Assembly (NCBI RefSeq): GCF_009765835.1
Contig: NZ_LMUS01000006.1
Location: 1,012,438-1,076,437, forward strand
Direction of reading: 5' to 3'
Length of the DNA stretch: 64,000 bases
Source of the DNA: Granulicella sp. L56
GTDB lineage: Bacteria > Acidobacteriota > Terriglobia > Terriglobales > Acidobacteriaceae
Position numbers and translations under genes: made by a program. The notes under the pieces were generated by a model. It made no database searches and was not told where the DNA came from. It was given only the letters and a program-made list of their open reading frames with translations. Below are positions 27,940 through 36,398 of this stretch, one piece after another. Each line of letters begins with the position of its first letter. Position 1 is the first letter of the stretch.

Positions 27940-28558
27940 ACCGATTCGCATCCTTGTAGTCGATGATCATCACGTCGTCCGGCAGGGCCTTGTGGCATTG
28001 CTCAACATCATGCCCGAGATCAAAGTCGTTGGAGAAGCCAGCGATGGACTTCAGGCCATCGAACTTTATCGCAGCCTGCGCCCCGACATTACCCTGATGG
28101 ACCTGCAGCTTCCTAAACTCACCGGAGTTGAGGCCATCCAGAAGATTCGTGCCGACGATCCCAACGCGCGATTTGTCGTTCTCACCACGTTCGATGGAGA
28201 CGAAGATATTTTTCGCGCACTTCAGGCCGGAGCCAAGGCCTATCTGCTGAAAGGCATGACCATCGAAGAGCTGCTCTCGACCATTCAGGCAGTACACAGC
28301 GGTAAAACGCGCATCTCGCCTGCCATTGCGGAGAAGCTGGCCGAAAGAATGAGCAGCCACGCGCTCACCGCCCGCGAATTGGGCGTGCTGGAACGTATCG
28401 TCGCCGGACGGGCCAACAAGGAGATCGCCTCCGACCTCGATATCAGCGAAGCGACCGTCAAATCACACATCAACAATCTATTGAGTAAGCTCGGCGTCAG
28501 CGACCGCACCCACGCGGCGACCGTCGCCCTGCAACGCGGTATAGTACATCTCAAATGA
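27932..28558 (+). CDS. NarL/LuxR-type response regulator
   Basis: A 208-aa cytosolic DNA-binding regulator. The receiver domain (about 5-120) has the acidic pair D11/D12, the phosphoacceptor D57 in TLMDLQLP and the KGMT-type lysine; the C-terminal LuxR helix-turn-helix is LTARELGVLERIVAGRANKE plus SEATVKSHINNLLSKLGV. It is surely the partner of the overlapping kinase. The start is within the last codons of the kinase gene and the stop overlaps the next ATG (ATGA). Confidence 0.95.
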   Translation: MSEPIRILVVDDHHVVRQGLVALLNIMPEIKVVGEASDGLQAIELYRSLRPDITLMDLQLPKLTGVEAIQKIRADDPNARFVVLTTFDGDEDIFRALQAGAKAYLLKGMTIEELLSTIQAVHSGKTRISPAIAEKLAERMSSHALTARELGVLERIVAGRANKEIASDLDISEATVKSHINNLLSKLGVSDRTHAATVALQRGIVHLK

Positions 28559-29076
28559 AACGGCCCCTGATGAAATTCTTTGCCCTTGCCCTGCTGCTGC
28601 CCATGCTGACGCCTCTGTTCGCGCAACCCAAGTCCACCTGGCGTTCGGCGACATCCGCAGAGTTGCAGGGCGTGCTGCCGGCCCGCGCGCAGGTTGAAAA
28701 AGAGCGCATCGAAACCGAGATGCGCACCGCCTCCGGCATCATCAACTCGCAGGGGAAGATCATCGCGGGCGTCGTTCTCATCACTGCCGGCTACTCGGCC
28801 GATGGAAAGTACTCGCACTACTTCCTTGTACAGGCCCCGATCACCATTGGGGACGTCGCCCTGCCCACCGGTAATTATGTTTTAGGATGGCAGCGTGAGG
28901 AGGACACGCTTGACGTCAAATTCTATGACGCCGCAACCGGCGAAGAGCGCGGCACCGCAACCGCCCATCGCCTGCCCACAGGGTCGCGTGTCGAATCCTT
29001 TCGCATCTGGCCTCCCTCCGATCACCCGATGATTCAGATTGGCCGCTTCGCGCTTCCGTACACCCCAGGCGCATAG
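28555..29076 (+). CDS. Secreted protein of unknown function, third gene of the sensor operon
   Basis: A 173-aa protein with a signal peptide (MKFFALALLLPMLTPLFAQP). The mature part contains TASGIINSQGKIIAGVVLITAGYSADGKYSHY-type strands and a LPTGNYVLGWQREEDTLDVKFYDAATGE stretch that looks like an immunoglobulin/jelly-roll sandwich. Its ATG overlaps the response regulator stop by 4 bp, so it is co-translated with the signalling pair. It may be an accessory ligand-binding or envelope protein; there is no recognised family. Confidence 0.65.
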   Translation: MKRPLMKFFALALLLPMLTPLFAQPKSTWRSATSAELQGVLPARAQVEKERIETEMRTASGIINSQGKIIAGVVLITAGYSADGKYSHYFLVQAPITIGDVALPTGNYVLGWQREEDTLDVKFYDAATGEERGTATAHRLPTGSRVESFRIWPPSDHPMIQIGRFALPYTPGA

Positions 29077-29180
29077 AGGCAGTGCCAGTGGAGATGGAGC
29101 TCTGGCGAATATTCGACACGCCCGGTAGAACATTTGTTACCTTGGGGTGACACTTCAATCCCCTACTTCTGAGTATCTTC

Positions 29181-30014
29181 ATGGCTAAAGTTAAATCCGC
29201 GGTAAAGCGATACTATCCAACTCCGGCTTTGGAAAAAGGTCTGGATATTCTGGAGCTCTTCGCGAGCACGCCCTCCGGGCTTACGGTAAGCGAGGTCGCG
29301 CGCAGGCTGAACCGCACCGTCTCCGAGATCTTCCGCATGTTGCTCTGCCTGGAGCAGCGCGGATACCTGGCACAATCCGCGAACAAGGAACGCTATCAGC
29401 TCACGCTGCGGCTCTTCCGTCTAGGGCAGGAGCATCCTCCAACCAAGCGGCTTGTCACCGAGGCGCTGCCCACCATGCATCAGGTGGCGCACGAGTTGCG
29501 TCAGTCATGCCATCTCGGGGTGCTCGACGGCGGTCATGTTGTTATTCTTGCCCAAGTCGATTCACCGGAGTCCACCGGTTTCTATGTCAAGGTCGGCTCC
29601 AAGGTTGACCTGATGCACGCGGCAACCGGCCACGTCATTCTCGCGCATCAGGACGAAGATTCTTGCGAGCGGGCCATCGACGAGTGGACACTTGAGACGA
29701 AGAAGAAAAAGCCAGCCGACCTCGAAGAGCACCTCGCGAAGATCCGCGTCCGCGGATACGAACGCCGCGCCAGCTACGAGGTGACCGGCGTGGTCAACAT
29801 CGGCTTCCCCATCCTCAACGCCCAGGGAAATGCAGTGGCGGGCCTCACCGTTCCCTACGTCAAGCGTATCGAGGACACCATCGGCATCCAGGAGATTATC
29901 GCCTCCCTGCGAAAGGCCAGCCGACAGATATCGGAGGCGATTGGCGCCCTGTCGCCCGCCGAAGAGGAAGAGCAAAAGACACACCAGAAACGCGCGGCAA
30001 AGCCCAAACAATAA
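29181..30014 (+). CDS. IclR family transcriptional regulator
   Basis: A 277-aa regulator: N-terminal winged helix (ALEKGLDILELFASTPSGLT, then SEVARRLNRTVSEIFRML as helix-turn-helix) and a GAF-like effector domain (from about 90, CHLGVLDGGHVVILAQVDSP to the IGFPILNAQGNAVAGLTVPY core). IclR members usually control catabolic genes. The neighbour is the convergent alpha-L-fucosidase, so a role in sugar use is plausible but not shown by the sequence. The lysine-rich tail (EEEEQKTHQKRAAKPKQ) is unusual. Confidence 0.93.
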   Translation: MAKVKSAVKRYYPTPALEKGLDILELFASTPSGLTVSEVARRLNRTVSEIFRMLLCLEQRGYLAQSANKERYQLTLRLFRLGQEHPPTKRLVTEALPTMHQVAHELRQSCHLGVLDGGHVVILAQVDSPESTGFYVKVGSKVDLMHAATGHVILAHQDEDSCERAIDEWTLETKKKKPADLEEHLAKIRVRGYERRASYEVTGVVNIGFPILNAQGNAVAGLTVPYVKRIEDTIGIQEIIASLRKASRQISEAIGALSPAEEEEQKTHQKRAAKPKQ

Positions 30015-30046
30015 GGCCCTGCCAGAGTGATGCTTCGGCAGGGCCT
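30014..30046. terminator. Hairpin between IclR and fucosidase genes
   Basis: AGGCCCTGCC / GGCAGGGCCT, a perfect 10-bp stem with a 13-nt loop, lies between the two convergent genes and begins at the IclR stop codon. There is no T-run, so it may be a weak bidirectional terminator. Confidence 0.5.
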
Positions 30047-30063
30047 GGAGGTTACAGTGAAAG

Positions 30064-31422
30064 CTAGATCCCGACTCCGGCGCGTGGCTTCTCCCTGCGC
30101 ACGAAGTCTGTATCCTGGGTGGGCTCGGCCTCGCATTCGAGCACAAGGGTCGTGACCGGTGAATCCGGCGCTTCCATTGGCAGACCAACCAGATGAACGC
30201 GATACGGGTCCTGCGTGAACTTCACGTTCTTCTTGCTTTTCAGGAAGTGCGCAGACTTCACCTTCGTCTTCAGCCCCGAGATTGCAACATCTTCGCCCGG
30301 CCAGAAATGGACGTGCATGAACAGCGTATTTCCTGTTCGCGTAAAGCTCGCATACGATGACCGGTGCGGCTGGCAGATATCGGATTTGTAGATAGTTTCT
30401 CCGTTCGTGTCCATCCACTTTCCGACCTCATTCAGGACCTGAACCGACTCTTCCGGCACCGATCCATCCGGCTTCGGCCCGATATTCAGCAGATAATTTC
30501 CGCCTCCGCTGGCGCATTTAATCAGGTTTTGGACAATCGTCTTCGACGACTTCCAATCGTCATCGGCGCGCTGATATCCCCAGCTATCGTTGAGCGTCAT
30601 GCAGCTCTCCCACGCGCGGCCATTGGTCTCGGCGACGATCTTCTGCTCCGGGGTGGAAAAGTCTCCCGTCAGCTTGTTCCGGTTGTTCACGATGATGTCC
30701 GGTTGCAGTTCGAACATCATCGTGTTCATGCGCTCGGACTCCCACCCCTTTGCATCCAGAGGCCATGCAACGTCATACCACAGCACATCGATCTTGCCGT
30801 AGTTCGTCAGCAACTCGCGAATCAGCCCATGCGTGTACTCGACGAAACGCTTTCTCGCCGCCTCATCGGTAGCGCACCGCGCACCGTCGGGATGGTGCCA
30901 ATCCATCAGCGAGTAATAGAAGCCGACGTGCATCCCTTCGGCCCTCGCAGCCTCCACATACTCCCGCACCAGATCGCGCTTTGGCCCTTGTTTGGTCGCG
31001 CAGTAGTTCGTAAGTTTTGTGTCGAAGTTGCAGAAGCCCTCATGGTGCTTGGTCGTCATCACCATATACTTCATGCCTGCGGCCTTGGCCAGCTTCGCCC
31101 ATTCGCGCGCAAAGCCCGGTTTGGGATTGAATCGATGCGCCAGGTCCTGATACTCGTCGATTGGAATCGCCTCATTCTCCATGGCCCATTCGTGCCGCTC
31201 ATGCACGCTGTACAGGCCGAAGTGGATGAACATGCCGAACTTCGCGGCATGCCACCATTTCATGCGTCGAATCTGGTCGGGCGTCGATGCCTGTGGAGCA
31301 GCATCCCCTTCTCCTGCCACGGGCTTCGCAGCCACCTGTGCCGCTCCACTTACCGCCATCGAGGCAAGCGATGCCCCCGTACCGAGCAGCATATTTCGTC
31401 GGCTTACTTTGAAAGGCTCCAT
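30064..31422 (-). CDS. Alpha-L-fucosidase, GH29, Tat-exported
   Basis: A 452-aa periplasmic glycoside hydrolase that removes terminal L-fucose. The N-terminus SRRNMLLGTGASLASMAVSG is a twin-arginine signal. The catalytic TIM barrel shows KWWHAAKFGMFIHFGLYS (about 55-72), TTKHHEGFCNFDTKLT (123-138), GFYYSLMDWHHPD (168-179) and the nucleophile Asp217 in VLWYDVAWP; a C-terminal beta domain follows. ATG 31422 is chosen because GGGAG lies 5 nt upstream; a GTG two codons earlier is unlikely. No other fucose genes (fucK, fucA) are seen nearby; a FucI-type isomerase is in the locus at 54 kb. Confidence 0.93.
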   Translation of the reverse strand: MEPFKVSRRNMLLGTGASLASMAVSGAAQVAAKPVAGEGDAAPQASTPDQIRRMKWWHAAKFGMFIHFGLYSVHERHEWAMENEAIPIDEYQDLAHRFNPKPGFAREWAKLAKAAGMKYMVMTTKHHEGFCNFDTKLTNYCATKQGPKRDLVREYVEAARAEGMHVGFYYSLMDWHHPDGARCATDEAARKRFVEYTHGLIRELLTNYGKIDVLWYDVAWPLDAKGWESERMNTMMFELQPDIIVNNRNKLTGDFSTPEQKIVAETNGRAWESCMTLNDSWGYQRADDDWKSSKTIVQNLIKCASGGGNYLLNIGPKPDGSVPEESVQVLNEVGKWMDTNGETIYKSDICQPHRSSYASFTRTGNTLFMHVHFWPGEDVAISGLKTKVKSAHFLKSKKNVKFTQDPYRVHLVGLPMEAPDSPVTTLVLECEAEPTQDTDFVRREKPRAGVGI

Positions 31423-31578
31423 CCACACTCCCGTTCTGTCGCGAAATAAAATCTCTTCCCTGAAATTGTTCGCACTTGTTGCAATAAGGGTTTTATCGAT
31501 CAGCAGAAACGATTGTCAAGGATAAAATGATTTTTTTATATAAAAAAGTAATTCGTAGGCTGGCGCTGGAAAGGGCCG

Positions 31579-31686
31579 TCCTTAGCAAGGTCTGATTAAG
31601 TCCCCAATGATTCCCTCAAAGGCTAAAGCCTATTTTCATAGGATTGACTTACGACACGGCTGAAGCCGCGTCCCTTCAAAACCATG
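31579..31686. repeat. Partial copy of the 129-bp inverted-repeat element
   Basis: CTTAGCAAGGTCTGATTAAG matches the left terminal repeat of the element at 36031, followed by GGCTAAAGCC and GGCTGAAGCCGCG and CCCTTCAAAAC in the same order. The right terminal repeat is missing. The rest of the gap from 31423 to 31745 is AT-rich and contains no gene; it should hold the fucosidase promoter. Confidence 0.7.
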
Positions 31687-31745
31687 ATCGGAAGATACAA
31701 ATTTACGTCGAACATCAAACAAAATAGGCAACAAAAAAAAGACTC

Positions 31746-32081
31746 CTACTTCAGCAACGCCCTATAGTCCTCGCGCACCGGTGTAAACACATCCAGCACC
31801 TCGGAGGCCTCCAGCGCGGAAGCCTGGTGTTCTACGCCTCCGTTAACGGTAAAGCTGTCCCCCGCAAGTACGTCGAATGCCTCTTCCCCTACCTCTACTC
31901 GCAACGCACCACTGATGACGTAGACCAGTTGGTGATGCAGATGGCTATGCCGTTCTCCTACCCAATCCTGCTCAAAATAATGCCGAACCAGCATCAGCTC
32001 CTCGCTATGCGCCAACACCTGCCGCATCATTCCCGGCTCTGGCGTAAAGCTTCGTGCGTCCTGCGATCTCATCAAACTCAT
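31746..32081 (-). CDS. Cupin domain protein
   Basis: A 111-aa single-domain cupin. The metal-binding motif 1 is visible as RHSHLHHQLVYVISGALRVEVG, followed by motif 2 around DSFTVNGGVEHQASALE with its His. Proteins of this size act as small isomerases or dioxygenases or as ligand-binding modules; the substrate here is unknown. It precedes the fucosidase on the same strand but is separated by 320 bp containing a repeat, so it is probably a separate unit. Confidence 0.82.
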   Translation of the reverse strand: MSLMRSQDARSFTPEPGMMRQVLAHSEELMLVRHYFEQDWVGERHSHLHHQLVYVISGALRVEVGEEAFDVLAGDSFTVNGGVEHQASALEASEVLDVFTPVREDYRALLK

Positions 32082-32146
32082 CGATGCCTCATCTTCAAGA
32101 AAATGCGATACAAGTTCATCTATAGAGAGTATCCTTCAGCGCAGCT

Positions 32147-34189
32147 ATGGTTGCCGCCCACCCAACCGACCTACGCAAGGCCCTTGACGCGGACGAAATT
32201 GTCCCTTACTTCCAGCCTATCGTAGAACTGCGCACCGGCGTCCTCACCGGCTTCGAAGCTCTCGCGCGCTGGCGGCATCCGGTTCAAGGCCCCGTATCGC
32301 CGGACGTATTCATTCCTCTCGCCGAAGAGAACGGCCTTATCGGCATCCTGACGCGAAATCTATTGCGCCGGGTCTTTACTGTGGCGGCCACTCTTCCTGA
32401 CAAGCTTTCCATCTCATTCAACATCTCTCCACTCCAGTTTAGCGACCGCTCCCTGTCCGGGCAGATTAGCTCGGCGGCTAAACTTGCAGGATTTTCGCTT
32501 GAGCGTCTGATCCTTGAGATCACGGAGAGCGCGCTCATCGGCAACATCGATCAGGCACAAACCATCGCACAGGAGCTGAAGGCCCTCGGCGTATCCCTTG
32601 CGCTCGACGACTTCGGCACCGGCTATTCCAGTCTTCGCCATCTTCAGGCGCTGCCCTTCGACGAGTTGAAGATCGATGCCAGCTTTGTCCGCGAGATGTC
32701 GGACACAAAAGAGAGCAGAAAGATTGTCGCGGCCATCATCGGCCTCGGCCATAGCCTTAGCCTCACCACGGTTGCTGAGGGGGTCGAGACGACAGAACAG
32801 GCGGAGATGCTTCTGCGCCTGGGCTGCGACATCGGGCAGGGATGGCTCTACGGTCCTCCTGTTCCGCCGGACGATCTCGCCAGCTTCCTCTCTTCGCAGT
32901 CCTTGTCCCCTTCGCCACCTTCCCCCAGCACCTCCGCAAAGCTGTCCGAGGGCGATACCCTGCCCAGCCTTGAGGCGCTGCCCGCGCAACGCCTCGCGCA
33001 ACTGCAGACCATCTACGAAGGCGCTCCCGTGGGCCTCTGCTTCCTCGATCGCAGTCTGCGTTATGTCAGCATCAACAGGCAGCTCGCGGAGATGAACGGG
33101 GTGCCCCTCGCCGACCATCTCGGACGAACCGTGCAGGATGTCATTCCCGGTCTCTTCCCTGAAATCGAGTCCTACCTTCGGCGCGTTCTCCAGGGCGAGA
33201 CCTTCACCGACCTTGAATTTACCACTCAGCAAAAAGACGCCGAAGGCCACAATCGCACCCTGCTCGTCGCGTATCTGCCGGTTCGCGATGAAGCCAATGA
33301 GGTCGTCGGCATCTCGGCTGCCATCATCGACATCACCAGCCGCAAGCTTATGGAGAAGGCCCTTCGTGAAAGCGAAGAACACTATCGCAACTTCGTGGAG
33401 CTCAATCCCCAGATTCCCTGGACCAGCGATGCGCAGGGAATGATTATCGAAGCAGGCCCACGCTGGGAAGGCTCCACGGGATGGACCCCGGAACAGGCGC
33501 TCAATCAAGGTTGGATCAAGGGGCTGCACCCCGCCGATGTCATCCCGACCCTTCGCGTATGGGCAGAATGCCGTCGGTCTGGCCGCCCCGTCGATATCGA
33601 GTTTCGCATCGGCCGCGGCGACGGCATCTGGCGCTGGATGCGATCACGCGCCGCCCCGCGAAGGGACTCCGCCGGAGACATTATCCGCTGGTACGGCACC
33701 CTTGAAGACATTGACGACCGTAAAAAGGCCGAGCATGCACTCCGCGAAAATGAAGCTCTTCTGCGTGCGGTCTTCAATGCCGTCCCCATGGGGCTGATCA
33801 TCTCGGAGTCACCCAGCAACCGCATCCTCATGTGCAACCCGCGCGCGGAAGCGATCCTCCGGAGCCCCATTCCAACCGGCGCGAACATCGATACCTATCG
33901 CAAATCAAACCTCTTCCATACCGATGGGCGCCCCTTCGGACCCGAGGAATATCCCATGGAGCGCGCCATCCGCACGGACAAGACAACCGAATCTGAGGAT
34001 GTCCTCTACCGGTACGACGATGGCACTCATGCCTGGATGAGGATCACTGCCGCGCCCATCCGCGGGAAAAAAGGAGGCATCGCAGGTGCTGTGCTGGCCA
34101 TTCAGCTCATCAATCAGGCGACGCAGGAGAGGCAAAAGCTGCTCGACCGCATCGCCGAGCTGGAGCAGAAGCTTAAATCTCGCTCCTGA
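32147..34189 (+). CDS. EAL-domain c-di-GMP phosphodiesterase with C-terminal PAS domains
   Basis: A 680-aa cytosolic protein. The EAL domain comes first (about 6-250): FEALARWRHP carries the EAL motif, followed by TESALIG, LALDDFGTGYSSL and AEGVETTEQAEML, so the metal- and substrate-binding residues are present and it should hydrolyse c-di-GMP. Three PAS domains follow (about 285-410, 415-540 and 545-660), each with the end motif GxxxDITxRK-like, then a short coiled coil (QKLLDRIAELEQKLKS). There is no GGDEF or kinase domain and no membrane helix. The order EAL then PAS is the reverse of the usual one. ATG 32147 has no strong ribosome-binding site. Confidence 0.88.
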   Translation: MVAAHPTDLRKALDADEIVPYFQPIVELRTGVLTGFEALARWRHPVQGPVSPDVFIPLAEENGLIGILTRNLLRRVFTVAATLPDKLSISFNISPLQFSDRSLSGQISSAAKLAGFSLERLILEITESALIGNIDQAQTIAQELKALGVSLALDDFGTGYSSLRHLQALPFDELKIDASFVREMSDTKESRKIVAAIIGLGHSLSLTTVAEGVETTEQAEMLLRLGCDIGQGWLYGPPVPPDDLASFLSSQSLSPSPPSPSTSAKLSEGDTLPSLEALPAQRLAQLQTIYEGAPVGLCFLDRSLRYVSINRQLAEMNGVPLADHLGRTVQDVIPGLFPEIESYLRRVLQGETFTDLEFTTQQKDAEGHNRTLLVAYLPVRDEANEVVGISAAIIDITSRKLMEKALRESEEHYRNFVELNPQIPWTSDAQGMIIEAGPRWEGSTGWTPEQALNQGWIKGLHPADVIPTLRVWAECRRSGRPVDIEFRIGRGDGIWRWMRSRAAPRRDSAGDIIRWYGTLEDIDDRKKAEHALRENEALLRAVFNAVPMGLIISESPSNRILMCNPRAEAILRSPIPTGANIDTYRKSNLFHTDGRPFGPEEYPMERAIRTDKTTESEDVLYRYDDGTHAWMRITAAPIRGKKGGIAGAVLAIQLINQATQERQKLLDRIAELEQKLKSRS

Positions 34190-34223
34190 CCGACACGATC
34201 GCTGTACTACGCCATGCTCGTCC

Positions 34224-34394
34224 CTAGTGTTTGACCAGCCACATCAACCAACTGGCAGCCACTGTCCCCAGCACAAACAGCCCGAAGCAGAACGCGCCAA
34301 ACCGGATCATCCTCCGAGGTTCGGCCCGTTGCGTAATCCCGAAGACGATCGAGGTGAAGAGCGAGAACAGCAGCACCGCGTCAAAATGCGTCAT
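34224..34394 (-). CDS. Small membrane protein (56 aa)
   Basis: A small reading frame of 56 codons starting MTHFDAVLLFSLFTSIVFG and ending SWLMWLVKH. Two hydrophobic helices (about 5-20 and 31-54) are separated by a basic loop (TQRAEPRRMIR). Its ATG lies 2 bp after the stop of the 142-aa membrane protein gene, giving strong evidence of coupled translation. The positive-inside pattern fits an inner-membrane hairpin. Function unknown. Confidence 0.65.
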   Translation of the reverse strand: MTHFDAVLLFSLFTSIVFGITQRAEPRRMIRFGAFCFGLFVLGTVAASWLMWLVKH

Positions 34395-34396
34395 GG

Positions 34397-34825
34397 TCAC
34401 GAAGCCTTCCTTCCGGTCGCCAGCGAATGCGCATCGACCGCCGCAATCACGTTCAGCAACCCGGCCACCACCATGAACTTCGTGCCATAGTCAGCCGACA
34501 CCGTGACCACGGCTGTCGCGCCAAGATCGAAGATCTTCGCCACGACATATAGCAAGCCGGTTCCCAGGTCGCCCGCGAAGTTCAGAATGTCCAGCAGGTC
34601 GCCCGTATTCGGCGAGTAGATCTTGCCCTGCAATGCCACTCCGATGCTGAACATCAGCACCAGCGTCACAAAAAGCAGCAATCCCCGCACCCACTTGCCC
34701 AGCAGAAAGTGTCCTGCGCCCGGAACCAGCCATCCGGCAATCAACACCAGAAGCGCCATCGAAGAAGACCTGCCAGCGGCGCGCGCTGGGACCTGTACAG
34801 TGTTCGCCATTTCAGTTGTCATCAT
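34397..34825 (-). CDS. Membrane protein of unknown function
   Basis: A 142-aa inner-membrane protein. It opens with LLVLIAGWLVPGAGHFLLGKWVRGLLLFVTL, a 'GWL.PGAGH...G...RG' signature seen in TM2-like and DUF6677-type proteins, followed by two to three more helices. It is 5 bp downstream of the M24 peptidase gene and 2 bp upstream of the 56-aa gene, so the three form an operon. The family assignment is a recollection, not a search result. Confidence 0.65.
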   Translation of the reverse strand: MMTTEMANTVQVPARAAGRSSSMALLVLIAGWLVPGAGHFLLGKWVRGLLLFVTLVLMFSIGVALQGKIYSPNTGDLLDILNFAGDLGTGLLYVVAKIFDLGATAVVTVSADYGTKFMVVAGLLNVIAAVDAHSLATGRKAS

Positions 34826-34830
34826 AGCAG

Positions 34831-36000
34831 TTACACCCGAACCAGTTCCGTCTGTATTCTGCCCGTCACCTCAGCTTTGCCTGCCCGCGCCATCATATCC
34901 ACCTCGCTGCGCACGCCGAACTCACCGGGAAAATAGATCCCCGGCTCCACTGAAAAGCACGTATTTGGCAGGATCAGCCGCTCGTCGTGCGTCTCAAGAT
35001 TGTCCAGATTTGCGCCGTTCCCATGCAGTACCGAGCCGATATTGTGCCCCGTCCGGTGCGTAAACTCCTCCCCGAATCCAGCCCGCCGAATCACCTCGCG
35101 CGCCGCATCGTCCGCCTCCCATCCGGCAATGGCCCGGCCTGCGACAAACGCCTCCTGCACCTTCGTTATTGCGGCGTCACGTGCATCGCGGACCGTCGCA
35201 AACACTATCTGCTCCCGCTCTGTCGGTTCCCGGTCCACCACCCCGGTCCATGTGATGTCGTAAAAACAGGCACCCGCCCGCTCCAGCTTTGCCCATATAT
35301 CGATCAGCACAAAATCGCCGCGGCGAATCGGCTTCGAACTCGCCGCAGTCGGATCGTAGTGCGAATCGGCGGAGTTGGCCCCGATGCTCACATTCGGGCC
35401 ATGGTCCCAGAGCAGCCCCTCCCGCCCCATCGCCTCGCAAAAATACTGCACCATGGCGAATTCGTCGGTGCCGCCCGAGCGCACCCGGCTGCCGATCTCC
35501 TTCCACCCGGCGTCCAGAATCGCGTCAATTTTTTGCTGCGCTACAAAATGGGTGGCAATCTGCTGCTCGGAGAGCACCGCCTCAAACTGGCTGACGAGAT
35601 TGGCCGAGCTGACAATCTCCTTGCCCATTCCCCGAATCAGCTCCACCGTTCCCGCATCCACCAGCGAGATGTACATGATGGCGTTTCGAGGCGAGTACTG
35701 CATGGCGATCCGCGTCTGGCCGGCCAGCATCGCTTCTAGCTGCGCCTCCAGCTCCTGCCACGACGAGTACACCGCCTTCGTCCCCGGCAACGCATCCAGC
35801 CGTCCCGCTTCAATGCGATGAACCAGCTTCTTCGGCTCACCCTCCGCCGGGATCAGGTAAAACCATCGCCGCGAGACCAGCGCCGCCTCGCCTAAACCCA
35901 GAATCCGGTACGCTAACGGGTCACGATAGTGATGGTCATAGAAGAGCCATCCATCTAGTTTTTGATCACAAAGTGCGGTTTGAATCGCATCAATATCCAT
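34831..36000 (-). CDS. M24 family (Xaa-Pro dipeptidase-like) metallopeptidase
   Basis: A 389-aa 'pita-bread' enzyme: N-terminal creatinase-like domain (DIDAIQTALCDQKLDGWLFYD) and C-terminal catalytic domain with the five-ligand metal site: DIWAK (first Asp region), DITWTGV (second Asp), HRTGHNIG (His), VEPGIY (Glu) and RSEVDMM (Glu). It resembles aminopeptidase P or prolidase; the natural peptide is unknown. ATG 36000 is preferred because AGGA lies 8 nt before it; the frame stays open upstream only because it reads through the inverted-repeat element at 36031. Confidence 0.88.
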   Translation of the reverse strand: MDIDAIQTALCDQKLDGWLFYDHHYRDPLAYRILGLGEAALVSRRWFYLIPAEGEPKKLVHRIEAGRLDALPGTKAVYSSWQELEAQLEAMLAGQTRIAMQYSPRNAIMYISLVDAGTVELIRGMGKEIVSSANLVSQFEAVLSEQQIATHFVAQQKIDAILDAGWKEIGSRVRSGGTDEFAMVQYFCEAMGREGLLWDHGPNVSIGANSADSHYDPTAASSKPIRRGDFVLIDIWAKLERAGACFYDITWTGVVDREPTEREQIVFATVRDARDAAITKVQEAFVAGRAIAGWEADDAAREVIRRAGFGEEFTHRTGHNIGSVLHGNGANLDNLETHDERLILPNTCFSVEPGIYFPGEFGVRSEVDMMARAGKAEVTGRIQTELVRV

Positions 36001-36030
36001 GTTTGCCATCCTAAACCCGGGCCATATCGA

Positions 36031-36159
36031 CTTAAGGAAGGTCTGATTAAGTTCCTGAACAATTGCTCGGGGGCTAAAGCCCCATGACAGATGAGCGATT
36101 TGCGGCGTGGCTGAAGCCACGCCCTTTCAAAACGAAGACTTAATCAGAGGTTCCTTAAG
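36031..36159. repeat. MITE-like element with 22-bp terminal inverted repeats
   Basis: A 129-bp unit bounded by 22-bp inverted repeats that match at 20 positions (left end CTTAAGGAAGGTCTGATTAA, 36031-36050 onward; right end 36138-36159). Inside are GGGGGCTAAAGCCCC and GGCGTGGCTGAAGCCACGCC, both hairpins. A second, partial copy lies at 31579-31686. There is no transposase within, so it would be non-autonomous. It lies 31 bp upstream of the M24 gene start. Confidence 0.8.
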
Positions 36160-36191
36160 TGAGCTTTGCCGTGGGAAGAGCCCTCTCCGGC

Positions 36192-36216
36192 AAACTATTG
36201 AATGACTCAATAGTTT
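36192..36216. promoter_or_regulatory. Inverted repeat, operator-like
   Basis: AAACTATTGA-atgac-TCAATAGTTT, a perfect 10-bp inverted repeat with 5-bp spacer; a third half-site AACTATT lies at 36224-36230. It is in the gap between the ABC permease end and the M24 gene start, so it could be an operator for the latter or a hairpin. The bound protein is unknown. Confidence 0.4.
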
Positions 36217-36398
36217 AGTATCGAACTATTTTTTGCAGAGGTGTCGTCTTTATCTTTAGAGGTGTTCTCCTCCAGATGTAGTTTTGATGATTCGAGCAAA
36301 ACGCAGATTCCCTTCGGGAATGACAAATAAGAGAAGCTACACCTGAGAGGAAGTAGCCATAAATGAACCAGGCGAGAAGGCCTCCGTGCCGGGAGACA

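Noticed and set aside
36001-36120. N-terminal extension of the M24 peptidase
   Set aside because: The extra 37-40 codons read through the inverted-repeat element and are not family sequence.
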